Of a DNA stretch of 64,000 nucleotides, positions 1 to 9,401 are shown piece by piece. Location of the stretch: contig CAJJCS010000004.1 of NCBI GenBank assembly GCA_905182755.1, forward strand, positions 62,001-126,000, written 5' to 3'. The stretch's first letter is position 1. The number at the start of each line of letters is the position of its first letter. This DNA comes from Aequorivita sp. HC6-5 (lineage in GTDB: Bacteria > Bacteroidota > Bacteroidia > Flavobacteriales > Flavobacteriaceae). Under the pieces are notes generated by a model. That model was not told where the DNA came from, did not search any database, and saw only the letters and a list, made by a program, of their open reading frames with translations. The position numbers and the translations under genes were made by a program.

Positions 1-150
1 ATGCAATCATCAACCTCATTGTTCAGTTACATCTTCACGGTATTTGAATAAACAAATCATTAAAACCAAGAAACTCTCGAATAAATGAAACACTATTGTT
101 TACAATGTAAAGGTATTAAATCTTAAAGAATAAAAATTCAGAATTATAAA
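1..150. other. Left-edge non-coding stretch
   Basis: No gene is supported here. One + frame is open from base 2 to a TGA at 86-88 and could be the tail of a gene lying to the left, but its composition is poor and I recognise nothing in it. Confidence 0.3.
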
Positions 151-1182
151 CTACTTCTTAAATTGAAGCTTCTGAGATCTTCCTTTTTTAAATATTTTAT
201 TACTTGCGCGGGTTCCTTTGCGAAGCTCTTTTTGCTGCTCAAAGGGTAACTGAATAATTTGATGGCACTCATCACTACAAGTGTGCTCCATTTTTTCTGC
301 GCAAACATTGCACTGAATAAACAACAAATGGCACCCCTCATTAGCACAGTTTGTGTGGCTGTCAAAAGGGCTTCCGCATTGATGGCAATTTGAAATAACA
401 TCGTCGCTAATTCGCTCGCTGCGTCTGTGATCAAAAACAAAGTTTTTTCCTAAAAATTTATTTTCTAGGCCTTGGTCTTTCACTTGGCGGGTGTATTCTA
501 TGATTCCGCCCTCCAACTGAAATACATTTTTAAACCCTTTGTGTTTATAGTAAGCGCTGGCTTTTTCACAACGAATTCCTCCGGTGCAATACATCACCAA
601 TTTTTTATCTTCTTTATGATCTTGAAGGTCTTGCTCTATGATATCTAAGGAGTCCCTAAAGGTGTCTACGTCTGGAGTAAGAGCGTTTTTAAAGTGTCCT
701 ATTTCGCTTTCATAATGATTGCGCATATCTACCAAAACTGTGTCTGGATCTTCTATTAAATCATTGAAAGTTGTTGCATCTACATGTACTCCTTTATTGG
801 TGACATCAAAGGTGGTGTCATTAAGCCCATCTGCAACAATTTTATGGCGCACCTTAACTTTTAACTTTAAAAAAGATTTTAAATCTTGCTCAACCGCAAT
901 GTTTAATCTGCAATTTTCTAAAAAATAAATACCGTCTAAAACAGCTTTAAATTCACTGAATTTTTTTCCTGGCACAGAAAGCTGTGCATTTATACCTTCT
1001 TTAGCTACATATATACGTCCCAAAACTTCAAGAGCGTCCCAGGCAATAAATAAATGGTTTCTGAAAAGTTCTGGATTGCCAATATTTGCGTATTGGTAAA
1101 AGGAAAGTGTTAAGCGATCATCTCCTGCTTGTTCTAAAAGAGCGGCTCTTTCTTTGGCACTTAGTGTATTGTACAGTTGCAT
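151..1182 (-). CDS. trhO: tRNA uridine(34) hydroxylase TrhO (rhodanese family)
   Basis: The 343-residue protein matches the TrhO/YceA (UPF0176) family, which hydroxylates U34 of certain tRNAs in the prephenate-dependent 5-hydroxyuridine pathway. An N-terminal acylphosphatase-like half (about 1-125) is followed by a rhodanese domain (about 130-235) with the active-site loop CTGGIRC, whose first Cys is residue 199. A Cys-rich tail (about 266-310, several CxxC pairs) is normal for the family and probably binds zinc. Length is full. The ATG at 1182 begins MQLYNTL, a usual family start. It is divergent from recA across a 284-nt gap. The assignment is by motif and overall similarity. Confidence 0.9.
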   Translation of the reverse strand: MQLYNTLSAKERAALLEQAGDDRLTLSFYQYANIGNPELFRNHLFIAWDALEVLGRIYVAKEGINAQLSVPGKKFSEFKAVLDGIYFLENCRLNIAVEQDLKSFLKLKVKVRHKIVADGLNDTTFDVTNKGVHVDATTFNDLIEDPDTVLVDMRNHYESEIGHFKNALTPDVDTFRDSLDIIEQDLQDHKEDKKLVMYCTGGIRCEKASAYYKHKGFKNVFQLEGGIIEYTRQVKDQGLENKFLGKNFVFDHRRSERISDDVISNCHQCGSPFDSHTNCANEGCHLLFIQCNVCAEKMEHTCSDECHQIIQLPFEQQKELRKGTRASNKIFKKGRSQKLQFKK

Positions 1183-1306
1183 GCTATACCAATGTTAAGG
1201 GTTAAAAAGAATAATATACTAAAGTTCAAAAGTAGAAAAAAAGACTGTCAAAGCATTGTTATATGCATTAAATACTTCTAATTCATGAATCTATAGCAAG
1301 GAAACC

Positions 1307-1331
1307 TTCCAAAATTTGGAAATATTCCAAA
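1307..1331. promoter_or_regulatory. Three palindromic half-sites over the recA promoter
   Basis: TTCCAAA (1307-1313), TTTGGAA (1315-1321) and TTCCAAA (1325-1331) alternate in orientation with gaps of 1 and 3 nt, so every neighbouring pair is a perfect palindrome. The middle half-site contains the -33 TTTG of the recA promoter. A bound dimer would therefore block RNA polymerase. It looks like an operator, but the regulator is unknown. Confidence 0.55.
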
Positions 1332-1345
1332 TTTTTGTATATTTG
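1315..1345 (+). promoter_or_regulatory. recA promoter, Bacteroidota -33/-7 type
   Basis: TTTG (1315-1318) and TATATTTG (1338-1345) are separated by 19 nt, which fits the Bacteroidota housekeeping promoter (TTTG, 19-21 nt, TAnnTTTG). Transcription should begin near 1352 and leave a leader of about 115 nt before recA. Confidence 0.75.
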
Positions 1346-1466
1346 CACTGTTCAATTACTTACAAGTAACTGTTCACAACCTTTAAAAAACAAGCAAGCA
1401 TTTGATTGTTTCAAGTAAAACGAAGGTTTATTTTTAACATCAAAATAAGAAATAAAAAAAAGCATT

Positions 1467-2480
1467 ATGGCAGATAAAGAGAAAGAAGCAAAATTAAAAG
1501 CATTAAAACTTACCCTAGACAAATTAGACAAAACATATGGTAAGGGAACTGTAATGAAGATGGGAGACCAGGCCATTGTTGATGTTGAGATTATACCATC
1601 TGGATCACTAGGTCTTGATGTGGCGCTAGGTGTGGGAGGATATCCAAGAGGAAGGGTAATTGAAATATACGGGCCAGAATCTTCTGGAAAAACAACGCTA
1701 ACTATTCATGCAATCGCGGAGGCGCAAAAAAAAGGTGGTATTGCCGCTTTTATTGACGCAGAGCATGCCTTTGACAGATACTATGCAGAAAGCCTTGGTG
1801 TTGATGTTGAAAATTTAATCATCTCTCAACCAGACAATGGAGAACAAGCATTAGAAATTGCAGACAACCTAATTCGTTCTGGAGCTATTGATATTATTGT
1901 TATTGATTCTGTGGCGGCTTTGACTCCAAAAAGTGAAATTGAAGGAGAAATGGGTGACAGTAAAATGGGATTACACGCCCGTTTAATGTCTCAGGCGCTA
2001 AGAAAACTAACTGGATCAATATCTAAAACCAATTGTACGGTGATTTTTATCAATCAATTACGAGAAAAAATTGGTGTGATGTTTGGAAACCCAGAAACAA
2101 CAACAGGTGGTAATGCCCTAAAGTTTTACGCATCTGTGCGTTTAGACATCAGGAGATCTACCCAAATTAAAGACACTAACGGTAGTGTTTTAGGAAACAA
2201 AACCCGTGTGAAGGTTGTAAAAAACAAAGTAGCTCCTCCATTTAAATTGGTTGAGTTTGACATCATGTACGGGAAAGGGATTTCTAAGGTTGGAGAAATC
2301 ATTGATCTTGGTGTAGATTTTGAAATTATTAAAAAAGCAGGATCTTGGTTTAGTTATGACGAAACCAAACTAGGGCAAGGGCGAGATGCGGTAAAAACAT
2401 TACTACTAGACAACCCAGAGCTTATGGAGGAACTAGAAATTAAAATAAAAGACTGTATCAAGGCCTTAGCAGAGGCTTAA
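1467..2480 (+). CDS. recA: Recombinase RecA
   Basis: This 337-residue protein is RecA, the ATP-dependent strand-exchange protein of homologous recombination and repair. The Walker A motif GPESSGKT sits at residues 69-76, the Walker B region reads [11 protein letters not shown], and the loop [23 protein letters not shown] is typical of RecA. The basic C-terminal domain is complete. The ATG start gives the usual short lysine-rich N-terminus. It is transcribed alone from the promoter at 1315-1345 and ends at a very strong terminator. The half-site array over the promoter suggests regulated, perhaps DNA-damage-linked, expression, although no lexA is visible in the window. Confidence 0.98.
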   Translation: MADKEKEAKLKALKLTLDKLDKTYGKGTVMKMGDQAIVDVEIIPSGSLGLDVALGVGGYPRGRVIEIYGPESSGKTTLTIHAIAEAQKKGGIAAFIDAEHAFDRYYAESLGVDVENLIISQPDNGEQALEIADNLIRSGAIDIIVIDSVAALTPKSEIEGEMGDSKMGLHARLMSQALRKLTGSISKTNCTVIFINQLREKIGVMFGNPETTTGGNALKFYASVRLDIRRSTQIKDTNGSVLGNKTRVKVVKNKVAPPFKLVEFDIMYGKGISKVGEIIDLGVDFEIIKKAGSWFSYDETKLGQGRDAVKTLLLDNPELMEELEIKIKDCIKALAEA

Positions 2481-2543
2481 CTAACTCCTTGAGAACATCT
2501 AGACAAACTTGACTGTCTTGATTGGGGTACTAAAAATGTTTTG

Positions 2544-2584
2544 AAACAGGGTTTGGTTTTGCATAAAACCAAACCCTGTTTTTA
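2544..2584 (+). terminator. Strong intrinsic terminator of recA
   Basis: A perfect 17-bp stem (2544-2560 with 2565-2581) has a GCAT loop and is followed by a T-rich run. It is 64 nt past the recA stop codon. The 195 nt after it, up to the sigma-factor gene, hold no other gene that I can see. Confidence 0.9.
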
Positions 2585-2779
2585 TTTTAGTATCTTTTGC
2601 TGGTTTTAACGACTAATTTTTAAGCAAATGCTTTTTTTAAATAATATTAAAGGGGGCATATTAAAATCTTTTTTAGGTCGTTATAGTGGCGCTACTGTTT
2701 AACAAATAACCATAGCGCTACGCAACCCTCTTCACAATCAAGCATCTAATTGGTGTAGGAACCAAAAATTTAAGGCTTA

Positions 2780-3352
2780 TTGTGTAAAACAATTGCTAAC
2801 AAACCAAGGCAACTACATTTGACTTTAGACCAACTCATACAAGGCTGTAAAAAGAAGGACGCTAAGGCGCAAGCAGAGCTCTACAAACGCTATAGCGGTG
2901 TGTTGTTTTCTATTTGTTTGCGATACTCTCCCAACAAGGTAGAGGCAGAGGACAGCTTGCAAGATGCTTTTATTACTATTTTTAATAAAGCAGAACAGTT
3001 TAAAGAAAAGGGCTCTTTTGAGGGTTGGATAAAAAGAATAACTGTAAATACTGTGCTTCAAAAATATAGAAAACAAAAAGTGTTTGCTATAAGTGATGAA
3101 GCGCAAATTGAGGATACGGAAAACGAAGAGGTTGTTGACAATGGCCTGCCCCTTGATTATTTACTTAGCATTATTCAAGAGTTGCCCCAAAGATACAGAC
3201 TGGTATTTACCATGTATGTTATGGATGGGTATTCTCATAAAGAAATTGGAGGCTTATTAGGGATTAGTGATGGAACCTCAAAATCTAATTTAGCCAGGGC
3301 AAGAGGGATTTTAAAAACAAAAATTAACGACTATAACAAAAATAGTCTCTAG
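2780..3352 (+). CDS. ECF-type RNA polymerase sigma-70 factor
   Basis: The 190-residue protein has region 2 (about 30-95, with RYSPNKVEAEDSLQDAF) and a C-terminal region 4 helix-turn-helix (about 125-180, YSHKEIGGLLGISDGTSKSNLARAR), the layout of a minimal extracytoplasmic-function sigma factor that redirects RNA polymerase to a small regulon. The start is uncertain: there is no in-frame ATG near the N-terminus, so TTG at 2780 or TTG at 2819 (giving MTLDQLIQGC) must be used. The second fits the family better. The gene lies 34 nt upstream of a membrane protein that looks like its anti-sigma partner, and the two are probably one operon. Confidence 0.9.
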   Translation: MCKTIANKPRQLHLTLDQLIQGCKKKDAKAQAELYKRYSGVLFSICLRYSPNKVEAEDSLQDAFITIFNKAEQFKEKGSFEGWIKRITVNTVLQKYRKQKVFAISDEAQIEDTENEEVVDNGLPLDYLLSIIQELPQRYRLVFTMYVMDGYSHKEIGGLLGISDGTSKSNLARARGILKTKINDYNKNSL

Positions 3353-3386
3353 TATGTAATACGTTGCTGATAAAACCAGCACACCT

Positions 3387-4808
3387 ATGAAACAAAAAAA
3401 GAACATAGATCAACTCTTTAATGAACGATTCGCAAATCACCAGGCGGATCCTGCTTCTCATGTTTGGGATAAAATACAGGCGCGTTTAGAAAAAGACAAG
3501 AAAGATCGTGTTATTGCAATATGGTGGAGAGCAGCTGGGGTTGCAGCAAGTTTAGCTCTAATTTTCTCCTTAGCAGGCCTGTTAGATAATACGCAAAGCA
3601 ATAGTATTGTTGAGCAGCAACCAGAAGTAAAAAACAATAGCGCGCCGTCCCCAAAGATTGATAAAGCGGTAGAGATAAACTTACGTCAAGACAGGCCTCG
3701 GGTTGCCACAACAAATAAAGAAGCACAAAACCAGACCATAACACCCCAATTAGACGTCAATAATAATAAGACGTCAAAAAACAAAATTATTGTCATAAAA
3801 AAACCAAAAACCGCGGTCGCTAAATTAGCTGTCAAAAAAGATCCGGGTGTTCCAGTAAAAAATTTGGGCGTGGCAGTTGTAAAACCAGAGAAATTACCTG
3901 TTGTTTCTGATAATCAAGAAATAATCAATCACAATCAATTGGTGGTCCCTTCTAGGAGCTCCACTGTAATAACTGCCGTAGAAAACATAAGCCCTGAGGG
4001 AGCAGAGAAACAATCTATTTTTGATGCCATTAAAGAGCAAAAGCAGCTTGAATCTAAAGATGCGGTGGCCAAAATATCTTCCCAAGAAAATCTTTGGGAA
4101 ATTGCGCCTAACATAGCTCCCGTTTATTACAATACTTTAAGTCAAGGATCTTCTATAGATGCTAGTTTTGCTGATAATTCTCAAAGCGGTGATGTAAATA
4201 TTAGCTACGGTATTGGGGTGCGCTACGCACTTAGTGATCGGCTAAAAATCCGCTCTGGAATAAACAATGTGGCTCTTAGTTATAGCACCGCAGATATAGA
4301 ACTAGGCGATGGCCCGGTTTCAGCAGCATTAAGAAATATTAATTATAATAGGGATGGTATAGTGGTTATAGCTCAGGATTTGGGTACATTTTCTAGCCAA
4401 AACCAAGACGGAACTTTTGGTGAGATAACGCCAAAAGCAACAAACGGAGAAGCTTTCATAAACCAAAATATTAGCTATTACGAGGTGCCTTTAGAGTTGA
4501 GCTATACGCTTTTTGATAGTGCTTTTGGGCTAGATATTATTGGAGGTGTTAGCACACTGCTTTTAGGAAATAATGAGGTGTCTGTAACCGCAGGAAGCTA
4601 TAATGAGGTTCTTGGGTCTGCAAACAACTTGTCTAGTCTGAGCTTTGCTACCAACATAGGCCTTGGATTGCATTACAAAATGTCAAGTAAATTTAGGTTG
4701 AATATAGAGCCTATGTTTAAATACCAACTAAACCCATATACAGACTCCTCTGTGAGTTACAAGCCATACTACCTTGGCGTATATACTGGGTTAAGTTTTA
4801 GGTTTTAG
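3387..4808 (+). CDS. Anti-sigma-like, inner-membrane-anchored beta-barrel protein
   Basis: The 473-residue protein has three parts. Residues 1-43 are hydrophilic and resemble the cytoplasmic tail of Bacteroidota anti-sigma factors (HVWDKIQARLEKDKKDR). Residues about 46-65 form one transmembrane helix (GVAASLALIFSLAGLL). A long Lys/Pro/Asn-rich linker (about 70-240) follows, then about 220 residues with beta-barrel character ending in GLSFRF, a terminal-Phe signal for outer-membrane insertion. It follows the ECF sigma gene directly. My inference is that one chain ties the sigma factor to an outer-membrane barrel across the periplasm. The architecture is read from sequence and no precise family is assigned. 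Confidence 0.7.
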   Translation: MKQKKNIDQLFNERFANHQADPASHVWDKIQARLEKDKKDRVIAIWWRAAGVAASLALIFSLAGLLDNTQSNSIVEQQPEVKNNSAPSPKIDKAVEINLRQDRPRVATTNKEAQNQTITPQLDVNNNKTSKNKIIVIKKPKTAVAKLAVKKDPGVPVKNLGVAVVKPEKLPVVSDNQEIINHNQLVVPSRSSTVITAVENISPEGAEKQSIFDAIKEQKQLESKDAVAKISSQENLWEIAPNIAPVYYNTLSQGSSIDASFADNSQSGDVNISYGIGVRYALSDRLKIRSGINNVALSYSTADIELGDGPVSAALRNINYNRDGIVVIAQDLGTFSSQNQDGTFGEITPKATNGEAFINQNISYYEVPLELSYTLFDSAFGLDIIGGVSTLLLGNNEVSVTAGSYNEVLGSANNLSSLSFATNIGLGLHYKMSSKFRLNIEPMFKYQLNPYTDSSVSYKPYYLGVYTGLSFRF

Positions 4809-4812
4809 GAGG

Positions 4813-4850
4813 CTTCAAAACAAATAACAACTGTTGTTTTGAGGTGTTTT
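4813..4850 (+). terminator. Terminator after the sigma/barrel operon
   Basis: CTTCAAAACAA (4813-4823) pairs with TTGTTTTGAGG (4834-4844), allowing G-T pairs, and a short T run follows. It lies 5 nt after the barrel gene's stop codon. Confidence 0.55.
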
Positions 4851-4890
4851 AATTGTTCTGTTTGGGCGTCTTGGCCAAACTACTTCACCA

Positions 4891-4923
4891 AAAATCATCT
4901 CATCGCCATGAGGTGGTTTTTTA
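4891..4923. terminator. Bidirectional terminator between convergent genes
   Basis: A 13-bp stem (4891-4903 with 4908-4920, two G-T pairs, loop CGCC) is flanked by A and T runs. It sits between the + barrel gene and the - lipoprotein gene and overlaps the lipoprotein's stop codon at 4921. Confidence 0.7.
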
Positions 4924-5674
4924 TTTCATAAACTCTTTTACCTTATCAAGGGGGATACTCAAAATAACAGGGGCGTCGGTATAACTGGCGATTTCGTGTT
5001 GATTGTAATGAAGCACCAAGCTGTCTTGAAAAAAGCCAAGGCTAGAAGGCATTGTAAAAGTGTTGCCATTAAACCAAAAGTAATTAGCGTTAATGTTGCT
5101 TTTCTGCGAAATAGTAAACGCTTTTCTAAACTCAATTTCAGCAAACTCGATAAGGGCGTCATAATGCTTAAATAGGCTTTGATTTGTTAGCTCCTTACCT
5201 GTTTTCATGTCAAAATTGATATAGCTAACATCATGATAGCCATGGGCGCCGCCCGTGTATTTGTATTGCTTAAATTCTAAAGATAAAAACAAATCATCTC
5301 TGTGGGTCTCGGTTACCGAGGCCTCAACAAAATAAGCCGCTGCCAAATCTGGAAACTCTGCATGATCACGCCAATAAGAATCCACAAACCCTTTTGCGGC
5401 TGCCGCTATGGTTGATGCCGTTGGCTCTTGTGTTGGGTCCTCTAAGGTACAGAGATGCAGCAATAAAAGAAGTTATAGCCTTATTTAATTGTATTTCACG
5501 ATTGTTCTGGGGCGGGTATAAAAGATAGTCGATAGTTATGTTTGGGCAATCTCTGGACACGCAGCTCGACAGGTCCCCCTCAGAGAAAGAGCGCGGCTGT
5601 GGCTGAAATAGTTCTGGGGTGCAACCACAAAAAACAAGCGCCGAAAAAAACAAACACAACTGTTTATACTTCAT
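4921..5674 (-). CDS. DUF4163/DUF3298-type lipoprotein (frameshifted)
   Basis: Two overlapping frames make one protein of about 250 residues. The first frame gives a lipoprotein signal with lipobox VFCGC and the start of a domain (NITIDYLLYPPQNN). The second, entered near 5441-5447, gives the DUF3298-like body (YKYTGGAHGYHDVSYINFDMKTGKEL and a C-terminal SIPLDKVKEFMK). One extra base in CTTAG explains the break, since removing it reads SLYLEDPTQEP. Related domains occur in periplasmic and RsiV-like proteins, but the function here is unknown. It is probably tethered to the membrane by lipid. Confidence 0.75.
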
Positions 5675-5733
5675 CTCTCAAAATTACTAACGTATTTTAA
5701 CTAAAGATCACTACAAGAATTATTTATAAAAGT

Positions 5734-6309
5734 TCATTTCATCCAAATACTGCCAAACGTTTTGGGGCATAAAGGACGAATATTTTTTTGATCTTTAATT
5801 CCATTTCTAATAAAGGTAGAAGAAATCTCCATAATGGGGGCCAATACTTTAGTTATTTTAGGATGATCCTCAAAAGAAGTAATTGCTTTGTTTGAGCTCA
5901 ATCTAGGGTAAACAAACAGCTCGTATCTGGAAAGTATTACCTCATAGTTTTTCCATTTATGGAAACTATTGAGATTGTCTTCTCCCATAATTAGGCAAAA
6001 TTTTTGATCTGGGTATTTTTCTTCTAAAAAAGCCAAGGTATTAACCGTGTAATTAGGTTGAGGTAGATCAAACTCAATGGCGCTTGACTTAATTTTTGGA
6101 TACTCCTCTAAGGCAATATCAACCATCGTTAAACGGTGATTATTATCTAGCAAAGAGCTTTTCTTTTTATGAGGGTTGTGAGGTGTTACCACCATCCACA
6201 CCTGGTCTAAATCACTAAACTCTACCATGTGGTTGGCAATGGCCAAATGACCCACATGAATAGGATTAAAAGTGCCGAAATAAAGTCCTATTTTTTTTGA
6301 ACCTGTCAT
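5734..6309 (-). CDS. nadD: Nicotinate-nucleotide adenylyltransferase
   Basis: The 191-residue NadD transfers AMP from ATP to nicotinate mononucleotide, the penultimate step of NAD synthesis. The nucleotidyltransferase motif GTFNPIHVGHL is near residue 12 and the second signature ISSTFIR is near residue 162. Length is normal. The start codon abuts the stop codon of gmk (6310), and gmk overlaps yicC by one base, so yicC-gmk-nadD form a translationally coupled operon reading leftward. Confidence 0.95.
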   Translation of the reverse strand: MTGSKKIGLYFGTFNPIHVGHLAIANHMVEFSDLDQVWMVVTPHNPHKKKSSLLDNNHRLTMVDIALEEYPKIKSSAIEFDLPQPNYTVNTLAFLEEKYPDQKFCLIMGEDNLNSFHKWKNYEVILSRYELFVYPRLSSNKAITSFEDHPKITKVLAPIMEISSTFIRNGIKDQKNIRPLCPKTFGSIWMK

Positions 6310-6939
6310 TTATTCTTCTTCTAAAATACTATGAGGATTATCTAGAGACGCTGCGTTTATAAATGGTTTAGCGATATGACTAGCCACCAACTTGGAGGCT
6401 TCTTCCAAAGCGTGCTCCAGGGTGTCGTTTAAAATAATACGATCAAACCTAGGGGCCGTTGCCATCTCTACAGAGGCTTTGGCAATGCGCATATTTATTT
6501 TTTCGTCACTTTCTGTTTTGCGGTTTTTAAGCCTAATTTTCAATTCCTCAACACTCGGTGGCTTAACAAAAACAGCCAGGGTTCTTTCCGGAAACTTTCT
6601 TTTAATTCTTAGCCCGCCAACAACATCGATGTCAAAAATAACATTCTTGCCCATGGCCCAAATACGCTCTATCTCACTATTAAGGGTGCCATAAAAATTA
6701 TCGCGATACACTTCTTCCCATTCTAAAAAGTCATCTTGCTTCATGTGAGTTTTAAAATCAGAGAGGCTTAAAAAATAATACTCTTTACCGTGTTGTTCTT
6801 CTCCGCGAGGTTCTCGAGAGGTCGCAGAAACTGAAAACTCTAAGTTCAGGCTCTCATGTTTTAGTAAATGCTGAACAATAGTTGTTTTCCCACTTCCAGA
6901 GGGCGCAGAAAACACAATTAACTTTCCTCCTTTTGCCAT
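6310..6939 (-). CDS. gmk: Guanylate kinase
   Basis: The 209-residue protein phosphorylates GMP to GDP with ATP. The P-loop APSGSGKTT is near residue 12, followed by the GMP-binding segments SATSREPRGEEQHGKEYYF and DNFYGTLNSEI and the FDIDVVGG strand typical of Gmk. It is the middle gene of yicC-gmk-nadD and overlaps or abuts both neighbours. Confidence 0.97.
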   Translation of the reverse strand: MAKGGKLIVFSAPSGSGKTTIVQHLLKHESLNLEFSVSATSREPRGEEQHGKEYYFLSLSDFKTHMKQDDFLEWEEVYRDNFYGTLNSEIERIWAMGKNVIFDIDVVGGLRIKRKFPERTLAVFVKPPSVEELKIRLKNRKTESDEKINMRIAKASVEMATAPRFDRIILNDTLEHALEEASKLVASHIAKPFINAASLDNPHSILEEE

Positions 6940-7796
6940 TATAGTACGTTTAAAGCTTGTTCTTTTATTTTCTCCAACTCATCTTTCATCTGTACCACCA
7001 ATTGTTGCATTGGCGCAAAATTACTTTTACTCCCAATTGTGTTTATTTCACGACCAATCTCTTGAGTAATAAACCCTAGTTTTTTTCCATTACTATCATC
7101 GCTGTGAATGGCCTCTTTAAAATAACTTAAATGATTTTCTAGGCGTACTTTCTCTTCTGTAATATCATATTTTTCTAGATAATAAATCAACTCTTGTTCA
7201 AACCGATTTTCGTCAACCTTTTCTTTAAGATCGTTTACTGCGCTACGTAGGCGTTGTTTAACCCCTTCTATACGCTGGCTATCTATTGCAAGAACCTCTT
7301 CCAAATGCTTTCCAATAATAGCAATGCGTTGCAAGAAATCATTTTTCAAGACCTCACCCTCGTCTGTCCTGTAAATGTTTATTTCAACTAAGGCCTGAGT
7401 AACAGCCTTTAAAATTTCAGAAAACTCATCTTCGTCAATCTCTTCACGTTCTGTTTTGAAGGCATCTGGCATTTTAACGGCCATTTTTAAAAGCTCTATT
7501 TGATCTGCGGCAACAACCTCAGAGAGTTGCTGCATGTACTGCCTTAGGGTTGTTTCATTGATTTTGGTGGCTGTTTGTTCTCCTGTAGATTCTACAAACA
7601 AGTTCAGGTCTATTTTTCCTCGTGTAAGTGCTGATGCTAACAATTTACGAATGTTTAGTTCTTTTTGTCTGTATGCAGAAGGAACCCGGGTGTTTAAATC
7701 TAAACTTTTACTGTTAAGAGATTTAATTTCTACGGTTATTTTTTTGGTTGGCAACTGTATCACGTGTTTGCCGTACCCTGTCATGGATTGAATCAT
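6939..7796 (-). CDS. YicC/YloC family endoribonuclease
   Basis: The 285-residue protein starts with the family signature MIQSMTGYGK and ends with a conserved tail (GREINTIGSKSNFAPMQQLVVQMKDELEKIKEQALNVL). Characterised YicC proteins are endoribonucleases involved in RNA turnover. It leads the operon with gmk and nadD, a common pairing in bacteria. The sequence is full length with no anomalies. Confidence 0.93.
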   Translation of the reverse strand: MIQSMTGYGKHVIQLPTKKITVEIKSLNSKSLDLNTRVPSAYRQKELNIRKLLASALTRGKIDLNLFVESTGEQTATKINETTLRQYMQQLSEVVAADQIELLKMAVKMPDAFKTEREEIDEDEFSEILKAVTQALVEINIYRTDEGEVLKNDFLQRIAIIGKHLEEVLAIDSQRIEGVKQRLRSAVNDLKEKVDENRFEQELIYYLEKYDITEEKVRLENHLSYFKEAIHSDDSNGKKLGFITQEIGREINTIGSKSNFAPMQQLVVQMKDELEKIKEQALNVL

Positions 7797-7866
7797 GGGT
7801 TGTATTTAATATTGTTTTAATATGACATCAAAGGTACACAAATCATCAGTGCTTTGTTTGGTGTAT

Positions 7867-8238
7867 CTAGTCTAAGGGATTTCCTTGTGTGTCAAAACGG
7901 GCCTTTAAATGTTTTTCTGTAGCATATAGCACATAGAGTAATAATAGCGTGTTTGTAACAATGGTGATCAATACATTTTGCTGTGGATACAAAAAGTAAA
8001 GCGCCACAGGAATTAAAAAACTATATAAAGATATTTTAAAAAAAACCAAAGAGGAATACGTGTTGGCGGCTTCCCAAGTAGCTTGATTTTTCATAGACCT
8101 TTGAGTTCTATAGCCGTACAGGTGATTTATTTTTTTAGGCGGAAATTTTTTAAGCAACCACCCAAGTAGCAGCATAAAAGCGCAGTACCCAAGGGCTATA
8201 TATAACTGGTTTTGATCTGTGTATTGGTTTGATATCAT
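7867..8238 (-). CDS. SdpI-family membrane protein
   Basis: The 123-residue protein has three or four hydrophobic segments and the motif GYRTQRSMKNQATWEAANTYS, the SdpI-family signature (immunity to the SdpC toxin in Bacillus is the characterised member). Its ATG overlaps the stop of the upstream YheT-type hydrolase by 4 nt (ATGA type), so the two are translationally coupled. The actual role in this organism is not known. Confidence 0.8.
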   Translation of the reverse strand: MISNQYTDQNQLYIALGYCAFMLLLGWLLKKFPPKKINHLYGYRTQRSMKNQATWEAANTYSSLVFFKISLYSFLIPVALYFLYPQQNVLITIVTNTLLLLYVLYATEKHLKARFDTQGNPLD

Positions 8239-9207
8239 TGTATAGAATTTAAAAAATCTAACACCCGTAGCTCAGAGTAATACTCGGCATTTGTTACATG
8301 AAACCCAACATGCCCTCCAGTTTTTGGAACTTCAAGGTAAATATTTTCGTGGTGTTTTGCAACATCAAAAGGATAACACGCAGGACCCAAGAAGCTGTCG
8401 TTTGCCGCATTTAATATAAGTACAGGTGTTTTAATGTTTGGCAAGAAATCTAAGGCGCTGCTTTTTTGGTAGTATTCTGCAGCATTTTTAAATCCATGCG
8501 CTGGGGCTGTGTATATGTTATCAAAATCAAGTAATGTTTTTACTTGACTGAGTTTTTCTTTAGACATCACCCCAGGAAATAATTTCATTTTTCTCTTGTA
8601 CTTATTGCGCAAATCTTTCAAAAAAACAAGGGTGTATGGTCTGTTGCGTTTTTTCATTAAAAAGTCTAGGGAAGATTGCAGGTCAATAGGGGCAGAGATG
8701 GCAATTCCTGCAACAATTTTATGTGAAATCTCTCTGGACTCTCCAAGGTATTTTAACAATAAATTTCCTCCCAAACTAAAACCTATAAGCGCAACTTTTG
8801 AGTACTGCTCTTGAGTGAGTATGTGGTCTATGAGTTCAGATAAATCTTGGGTGCGCCCGCTGTTGTAAGATAGGTACAGGCGGTTTTCCTCTCCGCTGCA
8901 TCCTCTATGATTCATAGCGGCAACGTCCCAACCTTCTTTAATTAGAGCCTTGGCCTGCCCTTGCATATACACTCGTTGGGCGTCTCCCTCAAGGCCGTGA
9001 AGTAATATGGCAACTTTATTGCTTTTAGATCCCTTAGATTCTTGGTAGCTCCAATCTATGTCTACAAAATCCCCATCGGTGAGCTCTAGCCGTTTTCTTG
9101 CCTGTGGCTACTGTAGGAATTGGTCGTAATTTGGCCGAGTAAATAGTAGAAAAATGGCCACTTTTAAAAAGGCCTTTGGCTTTATACCCGGAGCTTATAA
9201 TTGGCAT
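8235..9207 (-). CDS. YheT-family alpha/beta hydrolase (frameshifted)
   Basis: The body (residues from about 80) has the oxyanion region LLHGLEG, the nucleophile elbow GFSLGG and a late GGHVGFH His, the catalytic set of the YheT/EMBL esterase family. The N-terminus is in another frame: ATG at 9207 gives MPIISSGYKAKGLFKSGHFSTIYSAKLRP, a clear YheT start. Near 9091-9104 the reading must move by one extra base to enter RLELTDGDFVDIDW. The rejoined gene is about 323 residues, the normal length. It is coupled to the SdpI-type gene. Confidence 0.85.
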
Positions 9208-9330
9208 GAGATACTAGTGTCCCTGTAGAGGGGTGTTACACGAGGGTCAAAACTACTAAACTTTTAAGACATCTTAAGGGCGCAAAACAATACATTGAAA
9301 GTAATTCCCGATTATAAGAAAGGCTATTGG

Positions 9331-9338
9331 TATCTTTG
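9331..9338 (+). promoter_or_regulatory. -7 element upstream of the hydrolase/thioesterase pair
   Basis: TATCTTTG matches TAnnTTTG and lies 64 nt before the hydrolase ATG at 9402. No clear TTTG lies at the -33 distance, so this is a half-match. Confidence 0.45.
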
Positions 9339-9401
9339 CGGCTGGAAAAAACCTACAGGTTAAATTAACAGCCTAATTGTGTGTTTTGCTCTTTTATGTA
9401 T

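Noticed and set aside
7761-7766. CACGTG as a possible third parS site
   Set aside because: Flanks read GTAT and TTTG, without the TGTTC/GAACA arms; similar isolated CACGTG words at 26605-26610 and 29475-29480 were dismissed for the same reason.
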